From: Desulfotignum sp.
Lineage (GTDB): Bacteria; Desulfobacterota; Desulfobacteria; Desulfobacterales; Desulfobacteraceae
Direction of reading: 5' to 3'
DNA: 64,000 bases
Assembly (NCBI GenBank): GCA_018399285.1
Contig: JAGYOW010000004.1
Coordinates: 1 to 64,000 of the forward strand
Both the position numbers and the translations under genes were made by a program. How positions within the stretch are numbered: position 1 is the first letter of the stretch; each line of letters begins with the position of its first letter. Shown piece after piece: positions 18,761-28,228 of the stretch. A model generated the notes under the pieces. That model had not been told where the DNA came from, did not search any database, and was given only the letters and a program-made list of their open reading frames with translations.

Positions 18761-20443
18761 TTGGCCGACCAAAGTACATATGAAAAAAAAATATGGCTGA
18801 ATTCCTATGAGCCCAAGATTCCGGGCACCATTGATTTTGAAGACATTCTGGTGCCGCAATATTTGACCCAGTCGGCTGCTCAGTTTCCGGACCATACGGC
18901 CCTGATTTTCCAGGGATACAGTGTGAGTTTTAAAGAACTGGATGACATGGTGGGAAAATTTGCCGCCGGGCTCAAGGATTTCGGCATCCAGAAAGGGGAC
19001 AGTGTGGCCATTCTTCTGCCCAATGTGATCCCCTGTGTCGTGGCGTATTACGCCATTTTAAGAATCGGCGGCATTGTGGTGTTCAACAACCCGCTGTACT
19101 CGGACCGGGAGCTGGAACATCAGTTTACGGATTCCAGCGCCAAATTTCTCATCACCCTGGATCTTTTGGTGGAACGGATGGTGAAACTGCGGGAAAAAAC
19201 CGATATCAAAACCATTGTGTACACCTCCATCGGCGATTATCTTCCGTTTGTCAAGCGGCTTCTGTTCCCGCTGATTGCCAAGAAAAAAGGCCTGGCAAAA
19301 GATGTGTCCCCGGCCCCGGATCTGCATGCGTTCAAAGATATCATGGCCCGGTACACCCCGGATACCACCCAGGCCGAACTGACCATGGATGATGTGGCCA
19401 TGTATCAGTATACCGGCGGCACCACAGGCGTTTCCAAAGGGGTTATTCTCACCCACGGCAACATCTCGTGCCAGATTCAGCAGATTGAAGCCTGGTTTCC
19501 TGAATTTGACAAAGGCGCTGAAATCATGCTGGGGGCATTGCCTTTTTTTCATGTGTTCGGCATGTCCGTGTCCATGAACCTGGCCATCCGCCTGGCCTGG
19601 GCCAATGTGCTGGTGCCCAAGCCCCAGGCGGAACCGTTGCTGGAAGCCATTTCCAAATTCAAGGTCACGTTTGCGCCCCTGGTTCCCACCATGTATATCA
19701 GCATACTGGATCACCCGGATCTGGAACATACGGACCTGACCAGCATCAAAGGCTGTTTTTCCGGAAGCGCGCCTTTGCCCGTGGAAGTGATCAATAAATT
19801 CGAGAAAAAAACCGGCTCCATTATCGTGGAGGGATTCGGTCTCACGGAATCGTCTCCCGTGACCCATGTGAACCCGTTCCGGGGCCGGCGCAAGGTCGGC
19901 AGCATCGGGGTGCCCCTGCCTGTCACGGAATGCCGGATCGTGGACCTGGAAGACCCGGCCAAAGAGATGCCTGCCGGAGAACCCGGCGAGCTGCTCATAC
20001 GGGGGCCCCAGATCATGAAAGGGTATTTGAACAAACCTGAAGAAACCGCCAAAACCCTGACCAAAGACGGATTTCTGTGCACCGGTGATGTGGCGAAAAT
20101 GGATGAGGACGGCTATTTCTACATTGTGGACCGCATCAAGGACATGATCATCTCCGGGGGATACAATGTCTATCCCAGGGACATCGATGAGGTGCTGTAT
20201 GAGCACCCCAAAATTGTGGAAGCCTGTGCCGTGGGCATTCCGCATCCCAAACGCGGGGAATCCATCAAAGCGTTTGTGGTGCTCAAACAGGACCAGACCC
20301 TGACGGAAAAAGAGGTGATCGATTATTGCGCCGAAAGACTGGCCAGATACAAACTGCCCGTGGCCGTGGAATTCCGGGAAGAGCTTCCCAAATCCAATGT
20401 CGGCAAAATTCTGCGCAAAGATTTACGCAAACCCCAGGAATAA
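18761..20443 (+). CDS. fadD: Long-chain fatty-acid--CoA ligase (AMP-forming)
   Basis: Activates fatty acids to acyl-CoA through an acyl-adenylate. ANL-superfamily motifs: YTGGTTGVSKGVILTH (P-loop, near residue 215), GFGLTESSPVTH, GELLIRGPQIMKGYLN, FLCTGDVAKMDEDGYFYIVD, and DMIISGGYNVYPRDIDEVL, with the C-terminal catalytic lysine in SNVGKILRKDL. The start is TTG at 18761, set by GGAG nine bases upstream; no ATG in frame lies close. Length 560 is standard. Cytoplasmic or membrane-associated. It stands alone, followed by a GC hairpin. Confidence 0.95.
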   Translation: MADQSTYEKKIWLNSYEPKIPGTIDFEDILVPQYLTQSAAQFPDHTALIFQGYSVSFKELDDMVGKFAAGLKDFGIQKGDSVAILLPNVIPCVVAYYAILRIGGIVVFNNPLYSDRELEHQFTDSSAKFLITLDLLVERMVKLREKTDIKTIVYTSIGDYLPFVKRLLFPLIAKKKGLAKDVSPAPDLHAFKDIMARYTPDTTQAELTMDDVAMYQYTGGTTGVSKGVILTHGNISCQIQQIEAWFPEFDKGAEIMLGALPFFHVFGMSVSMNLAIRLAWANVLVPKPQAEPLLEAISKFKVTFAPLVPTMYISILDHPDLEHTDLTSIKGCFSGSAPLPVEVINKFEKKTGSIIVEGFGLTESSPVTHVNPFRGRRKVGSIGVPLPVTECRIVDLEDPAKEMPAGEPGELLIRGPQIMKGYLNKPEETAKTLTKDGFLCTGDVAKMDEDGYFYIVDRIKDMIISGGYNVYPRDIDEVLYEHPKIVEACAVGIPHPKRGESIKAFVVLKQDQTLTEKEVIDYCAERLARYKLPVAVEFREELPKSNVGKILRKDLRKPQE

Positions 20444-20456
20444 TATGATTGAAAAT

Positions 20457-20491
20457 CCGGCCGGGCCTGTGGGATGACAATGCCCGGCCGG
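20457..20491 (+). terminator. Strong hairpin after acyl-CoA ligase, possible terminator
   Basis: CCGGCCGGGC (20457-20466) pairs perfectly with GCCCGGCCGG (20482-20491) over a 15-base loop. No U-tract follows, so it may act with Rho or simply protect the 3' end. Confidence 0.45.
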
Positions 20492-20642
20492 GACAGCGAT
20501 ATCCTTACATGGACTGCGCCGGATGATCCCGGGGTGATGCGGTGTATTGTTTCATATCTTGTTTTGTATATTAAAAATATATGCTATGATCGGCTCGCTT
20601 GTTCAACCGGCATTTAATTAAAAACAAGAGGATCTTTACACC

Positions 20643-22361
20643 ATGGAAATCAATCATTATGAATTTGAGTACGGCGAATACGGCGAAACCACGGGAGTTA
20701 CCATCAATCTTCGTGGATTTGACATTCTCCGCTTCAACAATATCAGCAAGGGCACGGCATTCTCCATTGAAGAACGGATCCGCCTCAAGCTGAGCGGGTA
20801 TCTTCCTTCCGGGTCAAAACCCTGGAAGAACAGGTGAAAACAGCCTGGATATCATTGCCAAAAAAGAAAACGATATTGAAAAATTCATCTACATCCGGAG
20901 CCTGTACGACCGCAACGTCGTCCTGGCCCATGCCGTGATCGCCAGCGATGTCACCCAGTTTCTGCCCATTATCTACACCCCCACCGTGGGCCTGGCCTGC
21001 CAGCAGTATTCCAGTATGTTCCGCCGGGCCAACGGGATCCATCTGCTTCCCGACAATATCGACTATGCGGAATATATTCTGGCCAATTATACGGACAAGG
21101 ACATCCGTGGCCGTGGTCACGACAACCAGGGCATCTTAGGCTTAGGGGACCAGGGGGCCGTGGCGGCATTCCCATCTGCCTGGGTAAACTGATGCTGTAC
21201 ACCCAGGGCGCGGGCATCGCTCCTGGCACTGTCTGCCCATTTCCCTGATGTGGGAACCGACAATCAGGCATTGCTGGATGACCCCGGGTATCTGGGCTGG
21301 CGCAACAAACGCCTGACAGGAGAGGCCTATGACCGGTTCATTGAAAAATTCGTCAACGCCTTTAAAAAGTGTTCCCCAAAGCCCCATGTGCCAGTGGGAG
21401 GATTTTTCCAAACAGACCGCGTTTTCCGTGCGGGACCAATACCTGACCAGGTGATCTCGTTCAACGATGATATCCAGGGCACGGGTTCCATCACTTTGGC
21501 CGGTATTCTGGCGGCCATGAAATCCAAAATGAATCCTTGACCGACCAGGTGTTTCTGGTGAACGGGGCCGGGGCCGGGGCGTGGGCATTGCCGAACAGAT
21601 CTGGACCGAACTCATTGAACAGGGCATGGATGAAACGGCCGCCAGAAAACGCATTTTCACCATGGATTCCAAAGGTGTGGTCTACCACGGACCGGGAACT
21701 GGAACCCTATAAACACAAATTCGCCCAGGATCCGGCCGATCTGCCCTGGTTGAAAACACCGGCAGACAATACATTGAAAAATGCCATCCTCCAGGCAAAG
21801 TCACGGTGCTCATCGGCACTTCCGGCCCAGACCGGGTGCTTTGACCGTCCATTGTGGATGCCATGATGCAGATTTCAAAAAACCGGTCATTCTGCCTTTG
21901 AGCAATCCCACCACCAATGCGGAAGCCCTGCCCGAAGACCTGTACCAGTGGAGCAACGGCCAGGCCCTGGTGGCCACGGGCTCTCCTTTTGCCCCGGTGA
22001 GCCACAACGGCAAATCATACCGCATCGGCCAGATGAACAATGCATTTGTGTTCCCGGGCATCGGTCTGGGAATTGTGGCGTCCGGCGCCACCCGGGTGCT
22101 GCCGGTATTTTCTCTGCCGCCGCCTTCCATGCCGTGGCCGGGTTTATCTCGGATCAGGACCTGGCGGACGGGATTTTGTAGTCCGCCCCTGGATCAGCTG
22201 CGGGAAGTGTCCATTGCCGTGGCCAAACAGGTGGGGGCCGAAGCCATCAACGCCGGCGTGACCGGGGATGGATGCGCGTTTTCCCGGTTCAAGCACAACA
22301 ATGATCCGAACGGCTCAACACCCTGATCGATCACATGGTGTGGAACCCGGTCTATTATTAA
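20643..22361 (+). CDS. NAD(P)-dependent malic enzyme, large form (frameshifted)
   Basis: Oxidative decarboxylation of malate to pyruvate. Segments in shifting frames: KFIYIRSLYDRNVVLAHAVI, FLPIIYTPTVGLACQQYS, NQGILGLGDQGA, GIPICLGK-like, LMLYTQGAGI, SFNDDIQGTGSITLAGIL, VFLVNGAGAG, RIFTMDSKGVV, NPTTNAEALPEDLYQWSNGQAL and NNAFVFPGIGLGIVASGA. The ATG at 20643 gives an expected length near 573 codons, matching the large (MaeA-like) form with its fumarase-like N-terminal extension (YEFEYGEYGE...). About a dozen indels are spread along the gene. It ends four bases before the aldehyde oxidoreductase start. Confidence 0.88.
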
Positions 22362-22364
22362 CCC

Positions 22365-24126
22365 ATGTACGGGTGGACCGGACACATTGCCCTTATTGAT
22401 CTGACCCGGGGACAGATCCGCACCCTGTCTCTGTTCGGAAACCTATGCCGGGCATATCGGGGGCCGAGGGCTTCGGGGGCTGTTTGTGCGCCCGGCCGCC
22501 AATCTGGGCTGGGACCATGAAGATATGCCGGTCTGCCTGTTCACCGGCCCTTTGACCGCCACCATTGCCCCGACTTCCGGCCGATGCCACATGATGTCCA
22601 TCTCCCCGTTGACCGGGCTGGTGGGGGATGGGTCCATGGGCGGGAAAATGGGGGTTCAGCTCAAACGGGCCGGATGGGACGGTCTGGTCATCACGGGAAA
22701 AAGCGATACCCCCGTGGGCATCCATATTCAGGACAACCAGATCACACTGGCGCCGGCCGGCCGGTTATGGGGCATGCCTGCGGACCGGGTTCATGACACA
22801 CTGGCGCCGGGAAAAGACAGTCTGGCCTGTATCGGTCCGGCCGGGGAAAACGGGGTGCGGTTTGCCGCCGTGATCACGGACCGATATCATGCAGCCGGGC
22901 GCACAGGCTTAGGCGCCAGCCTGGGTGTTAAAAAAGTCAAATATATCCGGGTGTCCGGCACGGGCCGCACCCGGGTCAGATATCCGGAAAAGCTCAAACA
23001 GGCCAGAGAAGACATTGTCCGGCTCACGGCCGCCTCTCCCGCGCTCATGGGGCAATTCGGACTGTCCCGCCTGGGCACGGGGGCCCTGTATGATCTCATG
23101 GACAACCGATGCATGATGCCCACCCATAATTTCACGGCCACCCGGTTTGGCCCGGCATCCCGCCTGAACGCCCATGCCTATGCCGCGGCATTTCAGCCCC
23201 GACGGCACGGGTGCAAGGGATGCCATATTTTGTGCAAAAAAATCGCCACCCGGGCCGATCCCGGGGCCAGTCTGCCTGAATTTGAAGCCATGTCCCATTT
23301 CACGGCCCTGGTGGGGCTTGATGACATCCACGCGGTGACGGCCGCCAACCAGGTATGCAACCGGCTGGGCATGGACACCATTTCAGCGGCATCGGCCCTG
23401 GCCTGTTTCCGGGAAATCACGGGCCGGGATCTGACACCCGAATCCCTGATGACCCTTCTGGAAGATATCGCATTTGACCGGGGATCCGGCAAAGACCTGA
23501 AACACGGGGCCGCCCATTACGCCGAATCCATGGGACATCCGGCCGCGGCCATGGCGGTCAAGGGCCTGGAACTGCCGGCTTATGATCCAAGAGGGGCTTA
23601 TGGCATGGCATTGGGGTATGCCATGTCCACCCGGGGCGGATGCCATCTGCGGGCCTATCCCATCTCCCATGAAATTTTGCGCAAACCCGTGGCCACGGAC
23701 CGGTTCTCTTTTTCCGGCAAAGCCCGGATCATCAAAATTTCCGAAGACCTCAATGCCGTGGTGGATTCGTTGATTGCATGCAAATTCACTTTTTTTGCCG
23801 CAGGCCTTGAGGAATATGCCAATGCCTTGCACGGGGTCACGGGAAACCCGGTCACGGCCCGGGATCTGTTGGCTGTGGGTGAAAAAACCGTTTACAATGA
23901 ACGCATCATCAACAGCCTGAATGGATTTGATGCCCGGCACGATACCCTGCCGGACCGGTTTTTTGACCATCCCGGCACCGGATGTGCGCAATTTTTTGTG
24001 CCGCCCATTGACCGGGCCGGGTTTGAATCCGCCAAATCCGCTTATTACGCGGTGCGGGGACTGACCCCGGAGGGCCGGCCCACCAAAGAAAAAGCAAAAC
24101 AACTGGGGATCGATCTCCATGGATGA
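22365..24126 (+). CDS. Aldehyde:ferredoxin oxidoreductase family, tungsten/molybdopterin enzyme (one frameshift near the start)
   Basis: Oxidises aldehydes to acids with ferredoxin, using a bis-pterin W (or Mo) centre and one 4Fe-4S cluster. From ATG 22365: MYGWTGHIALIDLT, then an indel near 22434, then GGRGLRGLFVRP-like and VCLFTGPLTATIAPTSGRC (pterin contact), MGGKMGVQLKRAGWDGLVITG, and the cluster motif GCKGCHILC (C-x2-C-x3-C) near residue 250. AMSTRGGCHLRAYP is the second family block. At about 586 codons it is of normal size. It overlaps the next gene by 8 bases, so the two are coupled. The substrate cannot be read from sequence. Confidence 0.9.
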
Positions 24127-25372
24127 TCTGATCCAAAAATATGCACACAAGCTGATCCATGCCGGCCTGGCAACGGCCCGGGGGGCGAATGCGCCCTTGA
24201 TCGGCGGAAAAGACCAGGCCCTGGTATGGAACCGGACGGCACAGGAAATCCCGGTGTTGACATCTGTGTTTGACCGTCTGGCCATCAATTCGCTGGTGTT
24301 TTTAAGACCGGCCCCGCCCTATGACCGGATCATCGGATTTCTGGCGGACCGGGCCTTGAAAACCACGGGACGGATCACACCCACGGACTGTGAAACCCGC
24401 ACGTTTCTTCATGACCTGCCCGTGGCAGATCAATTCACGGCCCAGGGCATGGTCCAGGCCCTGTCTTGCAGAAAAACCGTGATCATTCTGACAAAAGATC
24501 GCCGCGGCCAATCCCGGGGGCCGGCTGTGATCGCACCGGGAACCGTCACCCCGGAACAGGGATTTGTGCATGTGAGTTCCGTGTGCTTTGCCTGTTTTGT
24601 GAAATTTTTCTCCGATTATCTGTCCGGATTGAAAACCGGGCACACCGACCCGGAAATGGATGCCGTGTATCAGCAGATCCTGCCGTTTCTGGAAACGTCT
24701 CAACCCGGCACTTCACCTTCTTCTTCTCTGATGTCCGGTCCTTTCACAGATGAAGCACAGGCGACAGCGGCCATGTCCCAGGCAGGAAAGCAGGTGGTGG
24801 CCGACGGGCTGGTGGATTCTTATTTCGGCAATATTTCCTGTTGCCTGAACCCTATCCTTTACATCAGCCAGACAGGTGCGGCCTTAGATGAGCTGGAAGG
24901 ATGCATTGATCCCGTGCCATTGGACGGGTCTTCTTCCGCCGGCATCACCGCGTCCAGCGAATTGTCGGCTCATTTGGAAATCATTGCCCGCACCGGGTGC
25001 CGAACCATTCTCCACGGGCATCCCCGGTTCAGCGTGATTCTGTCCATGGACTGCGACCCGGATCAAAAAGCCGGCTGTCCCTTCAATACCCGGTGTCATA
25101 CCCATTGCCCGGTTTCCCGGCATATCAAAAACATCCCCATTGTTCCGGGTGAAGTGGGCACCGGCCCGTTCGGGCTGTGCCATACCCTGCCCAAAGCCTT
25201 TGACGGGTCCGACACGGTGATTGTTTATGGCCATGGGGTTTTTGCCACAGGAGACGTTGATTTCATTCCGGCGTTTTCACACATGACCGCGGTTGAAACT
25301 TTGTGTAAAAATCATTATCTTGATCAGGTGAAGCAGTTGACGCAACGCACCCGAAAAAGCGAGCTGTCATGA
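24119..25372 (+). CDS. Class II aldolase/adducin-like protein with extra N-terminal domain
   Basis: The C-terminal 200 residues look like a class II aldolase: VADGLVDSYFGNIS, TASSELSAHLEIIARTGC, ILHGHPRFSV (metal-binding His pair), then IPIVPGEVGTGPFGL and VIVYGHGVFATG. A cysteine cluster (MDC-x7-C-x4-RCHTHC) sits in the middle of the domain and is not usual. The first 210 residues are a separate domain ending GTVTPEQGFVHVSSVCFACF, which has no metal histidines but echoes the aldolase C-terminal half. Length 417 versus about 215 for a plain aldolase. Coupled to the aldehyde oxidoreductase upstream and to the sigma-54 regulator downstream (ATGA overlap at 25369). An aldol cleavage feeding aldehyde to the oxidoreductase is inference. 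Confidence 0.78.
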   Translation: MDDLIQKYAHKLIHAGLATARGANAPLIGGKDQALVWNRTAQEIPVLTSVFDRLAINSLVFLRPAPPYDRIIGFLADRALKTTGRITPTDCETRTFLHDLPVADQFTAQGMVQALSCRKTVIILTKDRRGQSRGPAVIAPGTVTPEQGFVHVSSVCFACFVKFFSDYLSGLKTGHTDPEMDAVYQQILPFLETSQPGTSPSSSLMSGPFTDEAQATAAMSQAGKQVVADGLVDSYFGNISCCLNPILYISQTGAALDELEGCIDPVPLDGSSSAGITASSELSAHLEIIARTGCRTILHGHPRFSVILSMDCDPDQKAGCPFNTRCHTHCPVSRHIKNIPIVPGEVGTGPFGLCHTLPKAFDGSDTVIVYGHGVFATGDVDFIPAFSHMTAVETLCKNHYLDQVKQLTQRTRKSELS

Positions 25373-26720
25373 TTGATCCGAAAAAAATATCCGGCCCTCT
25401 CACACGGGAAACCACCCAGATTATTCTGGAATGCATTTCCGACGGCGTGTTCACCATTGACTATAACTGGGAAATCACCTCGTTCAACCGGGCGGCCGAA
25501 GAAATCACGGGCATCTCCAGAAAGGAAGCCATCGGCCGGCATTGCTGGGAGGTGTTCCGGTCCAATATGTGCGAAGCGGAATGCGCCTTGAAAAAAACCA
25601 TGGAAGAAGGCAAGCCCTATGTGTCCACTTCCGCGTATATCATCGATTCCAGCCAGAAAAAAATTCCCATTTCCGTGTCCACATCTCTTTTGATCGATAA
25701 ACACGGGGAAGTGCTGGGCGGGGTGGAAATCTTCAGGGACCATTCTCTGGTGGAAGAGCTGCGCAAACAACTGTCCGCCAGTTTTCATGTGGAAGACATT
25801 GTCAGCAACAGCAACGCCATGAAAAAAATATTCACCATCCTGCCCCAGATATCCCAGTCCGACGCCACCGTGCTCATTGAAGGGGAAACCGGGACAGGCA
25901 AGGAACTGATGGCCCGGGCCATCCACAACATGGGACCCAGAAAAGACAAGCCGTTCATGGCCATCAACTGCGGGGCCCTGCCCGACACATTGCTGGAATC
26001 CGAACTGTTTGGATACAAAAAAGGGGCGTTCACCCATGCGGTCAAGGACAAACCCGGCAAATTCGCCCTGGCCCGGGGAGGGACCGTGTTTCTGGATGAA
26101 ATCGGGGACACCAGCCCGGCGTTTCAGGTGAGCCTGCTCCGGGTGCTCCAGGAACATGAGTACACCCCTTTGGGCGGTGTGGAAAAAGAAGAAACCGATG
26201 TCCGGATCATCGCAGCCACCAACCAGGATCTGTCCGAACTCATGGAAGCGGATCAGTTCCGGCAGGACCTGTATTACCGGGTCAATGTGGTCAAGCTGTT
26301 TCTGCCCCCGCTGCGCCAGCGCATGGAGGATGTCCCGCTGCTGGTGGAACGATTTGTCTCCAAACTGAACCTGCGTCAGGACAAATTCATCCAGGGAATC
26401 GACCATGCCGTGCTGGCATCGCTCATGTCCCATTCATTTCCAGGCAACATCCGGGAGCTGGAAAATATTATTGAACACGCCTTTGTGCTGTGCCAGGAAG
26501 GGATCATCTCCTGTGACCATCTGCCGGGATTTCTGGTTCAAAAAAGCAGACACCCTGCCACGCCCCCGTGGATGATGACCCCGTGAAAGCGGCCCAGATC
26601 AATTTGATTTCAGATGCGCTTGCCCGAAACAATTACAATCGAAATGCCGCTGCCAAAGACCTGGGCATCCACAAAAGCACCTTGTTCAGGCGGATCAAAA
26701 AACTGGGGATCAAGTTATAA
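25369..26720 (+). CDS. PAS-domain sigma-54-dependent transcriptional activator (frameshift before the HTH)
   Basis: Order: PAS domain (about residues 14-125), AAA+ sigma-54 interaction domain (about 150-380), Fis-type helix-turn-helix. Motifs: Walker [14 protein letters not shown], Walker [12 protein letters not shown], the sigma-54 loop as GAFTHA (consensus GAFTGA), and arginine-finger region [12 protein letters not shown]. The HTH ([20 protein letters not shown]) lies in the next frame after an indel at about 26560; the true stop is 26720. The PAS domain has three cysteines, C59, C68 and C72 (C-x8-C-x3-C), a possible metal or redox site. It probably controls the upstream aldehyde oxidoreductase genes. 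Confidence 0.9.
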
Positions 26721-26943
26721 TTGCAACCATCACCCCAGAGCAGTCCTGATTTTGCGACCCCGGTTTGCCAGTGCCAAAATTTTTCAAAAACAGAAGCCTC
26801 AGGATTTCAACGCCCTGCCCATTAACCGGAATCACGCGGTTTGGTTTCTTTTCTTTTGCAAAATTGCAAAAATGGCGGCACACGCTTTGCATAATTTTTT
26901 CAGGCTTAAAACAGCACACCAACCCGGTATGTGGAGGCATTTT

Positions 26944-27286
26944 GTGAAACTGGCTGTGACCGTGTGGGGGAACCGGATTTCTCCGGTGTTTGATGCGGCC
27001 AGCACCCTGCTGGTGGCAGAAATATCAGACAAAAATTTCCGGACACTATTATACGGATTTTGATCCCGAATCCCCCATCGACCTGATACATACGCTGAAA
27101 AAACACCATGTCAGCATCCTGGTGTGCGGTGCCATATCCAAAACCCCTGCCAGCCTGATTCTGGATCAGCACATTCATCTTATTTCCTTTGTGACGGGCA
27201 ATGCCCGGCAGTTTCTGGACAGTTTTGCCCTGGCCCGGACCGTGGAAAAAAGAACCGGATGCCGGGATTCAAGCAATCCTGTATGA
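26944..27286 (+). CDS. NifX/NafY-like dinitrogenase cofactor-binding family protein (one frameshift)
   Basis: Starts at GTG 26944 with KLAVTVWGNRISPVFDAAST, the typical opening of the NifB/NifX iron-molybdenum cofactor-binding fold. After an indel near 27040 it continues YTDFDPESPIDLIHTLKKHHVSILVCGAISK (quoted in two halves it fits the family's ...VDVLICGGIS pattern). About 113 residues. Single-domain members in sulfate reducers often sit near metal-cofactor enzymes and are not tied to nitrogen fixation; here the aldehyde oxidoreductase is close. Function is inferred. Confidence 0.72.
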
Positions 27287-27394
27287 ATGTGTATTGACAT
27301 CACCCTGGAAAAATTATTACAACCACCGGGTGAAACCTGAAACAAATGCGGTAACTTAACCCGGACACCCCCCTTTTCATGGAGATTTCCGCGC

Positions 27395-28213
27395 ATGGCG
27401 TATGATGCCGGTACGGTGCTTTTTGCTTTTTCTCTCACACTGATGGCCGGCCTGTCCACAGGCATCGGCAGTGCTTTGGCCTTTTTTGCCAAAACCACGA
27501 ACACCCGGTTTTTAACCGCGTCCTTAGGGTTTTCCGCCGGGGTCATGATCTATGTCTCTTTAGTGGAAATATTTGTCAAAGCCAGAGAATCCCTTGAGGC
27601 CGCCTTAGGGCCCGTCCAGGGATATCTGATAACCACACTGGCCTTTTTCAGCGGAATTGTCCTGATCGCAGCGATCGATTTTCTGGTCCCGAGTTTTGAG
27701 AATCCCCATGAAGTCAGGGATGTCGAAGATATCCCCGACCAGGACCTCAAGATCAACAAGAAAAACCTGCATCGGATGGGCATATTTTCCGCCCTGGCCA
27801 TTGCCATCCACAATTTTCCCGAAGGCATTGCCACGTTTGTGGGGGCGCTGGCGGACCCGGCCCTGGGGTTAAGCATTGCCGTCGCCGTTGCCATCCACAA
27901 TATTCCGGAAGGCATTGCCGTTTCCGTTCCCATTTTTTACGCCACGGGCAGCCGCAAAAAAGCATTCAGCCTGTCTTTTTTATCCGGTCTGGCTGAACCG
28001 GCCGGGGCTGTGATCGGGTATTTTCTGATATTGCGCTATGTGACGGATACCTTGTTCGGGGTGATGTTTGCTGCCGTGGCCGGGATCATGGTATTCATAT
28101 CTTTAGATGAACTGCTGCCCACAGCGGAAAAATACGGCGAACACCACATTGCCATGTACGGGGTTGTGGCCGGCATGGCCGTGATGGCAGCCAGCCTGGT
28201 ATTGTTTGCATAA
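27395..28213 (+). CDS. zupT: ZIP-family zinc/divalent metal transporter (ZupT-like)
   Basis: An inner-membrane metal importer with about eight helices. The two metal-binding helices are clear: [18 protein letters not shown] and [18 protein letters not shown], each with the HN-x-PEG signature. The loop before them is acidic ([13 protein letters not shown]). Length 272 is close to E. coli ZupT (257). A C-terminal EAAE-like segment ([20 protein letters not shown]) is also present. Substrate range in the family covers zinc, iron and manganese. Confidence 0.92.
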   Translation: MAYDAGTVLFAFSLTLMAGLSTGIGSALAFFAKTTNTRFLTASLGFSAGVMIYVSLVEIFVKARESLEAALGPVQGYLITTLAFFSGIVLIAAIDFLVPSFENPHEVRDVEDIPDQDLKINKKNLHRMGIFSALAIAIHNFPEGIATFVGALADPALGLSIAVAVAIHNIPEGIAVSVPIFYATGSRKKAFSLSFLSGLAEPAGAVIGYFLILRYVTDTLFGVMFAAVAGIMVFISLDELLPTAEKYGEHHIAMYGVVAGMAVMAASLVLFA

Positions 28214-28228
28214 TTTTTTAGGAGATTT

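Noticed and set aside
26944-27286. NifX-like protein taken as evidence for nitrogen fixation
   Set aside because: No nif structural or assembly genes are near; single-domain members occur widely in non-fixing anaerobes.
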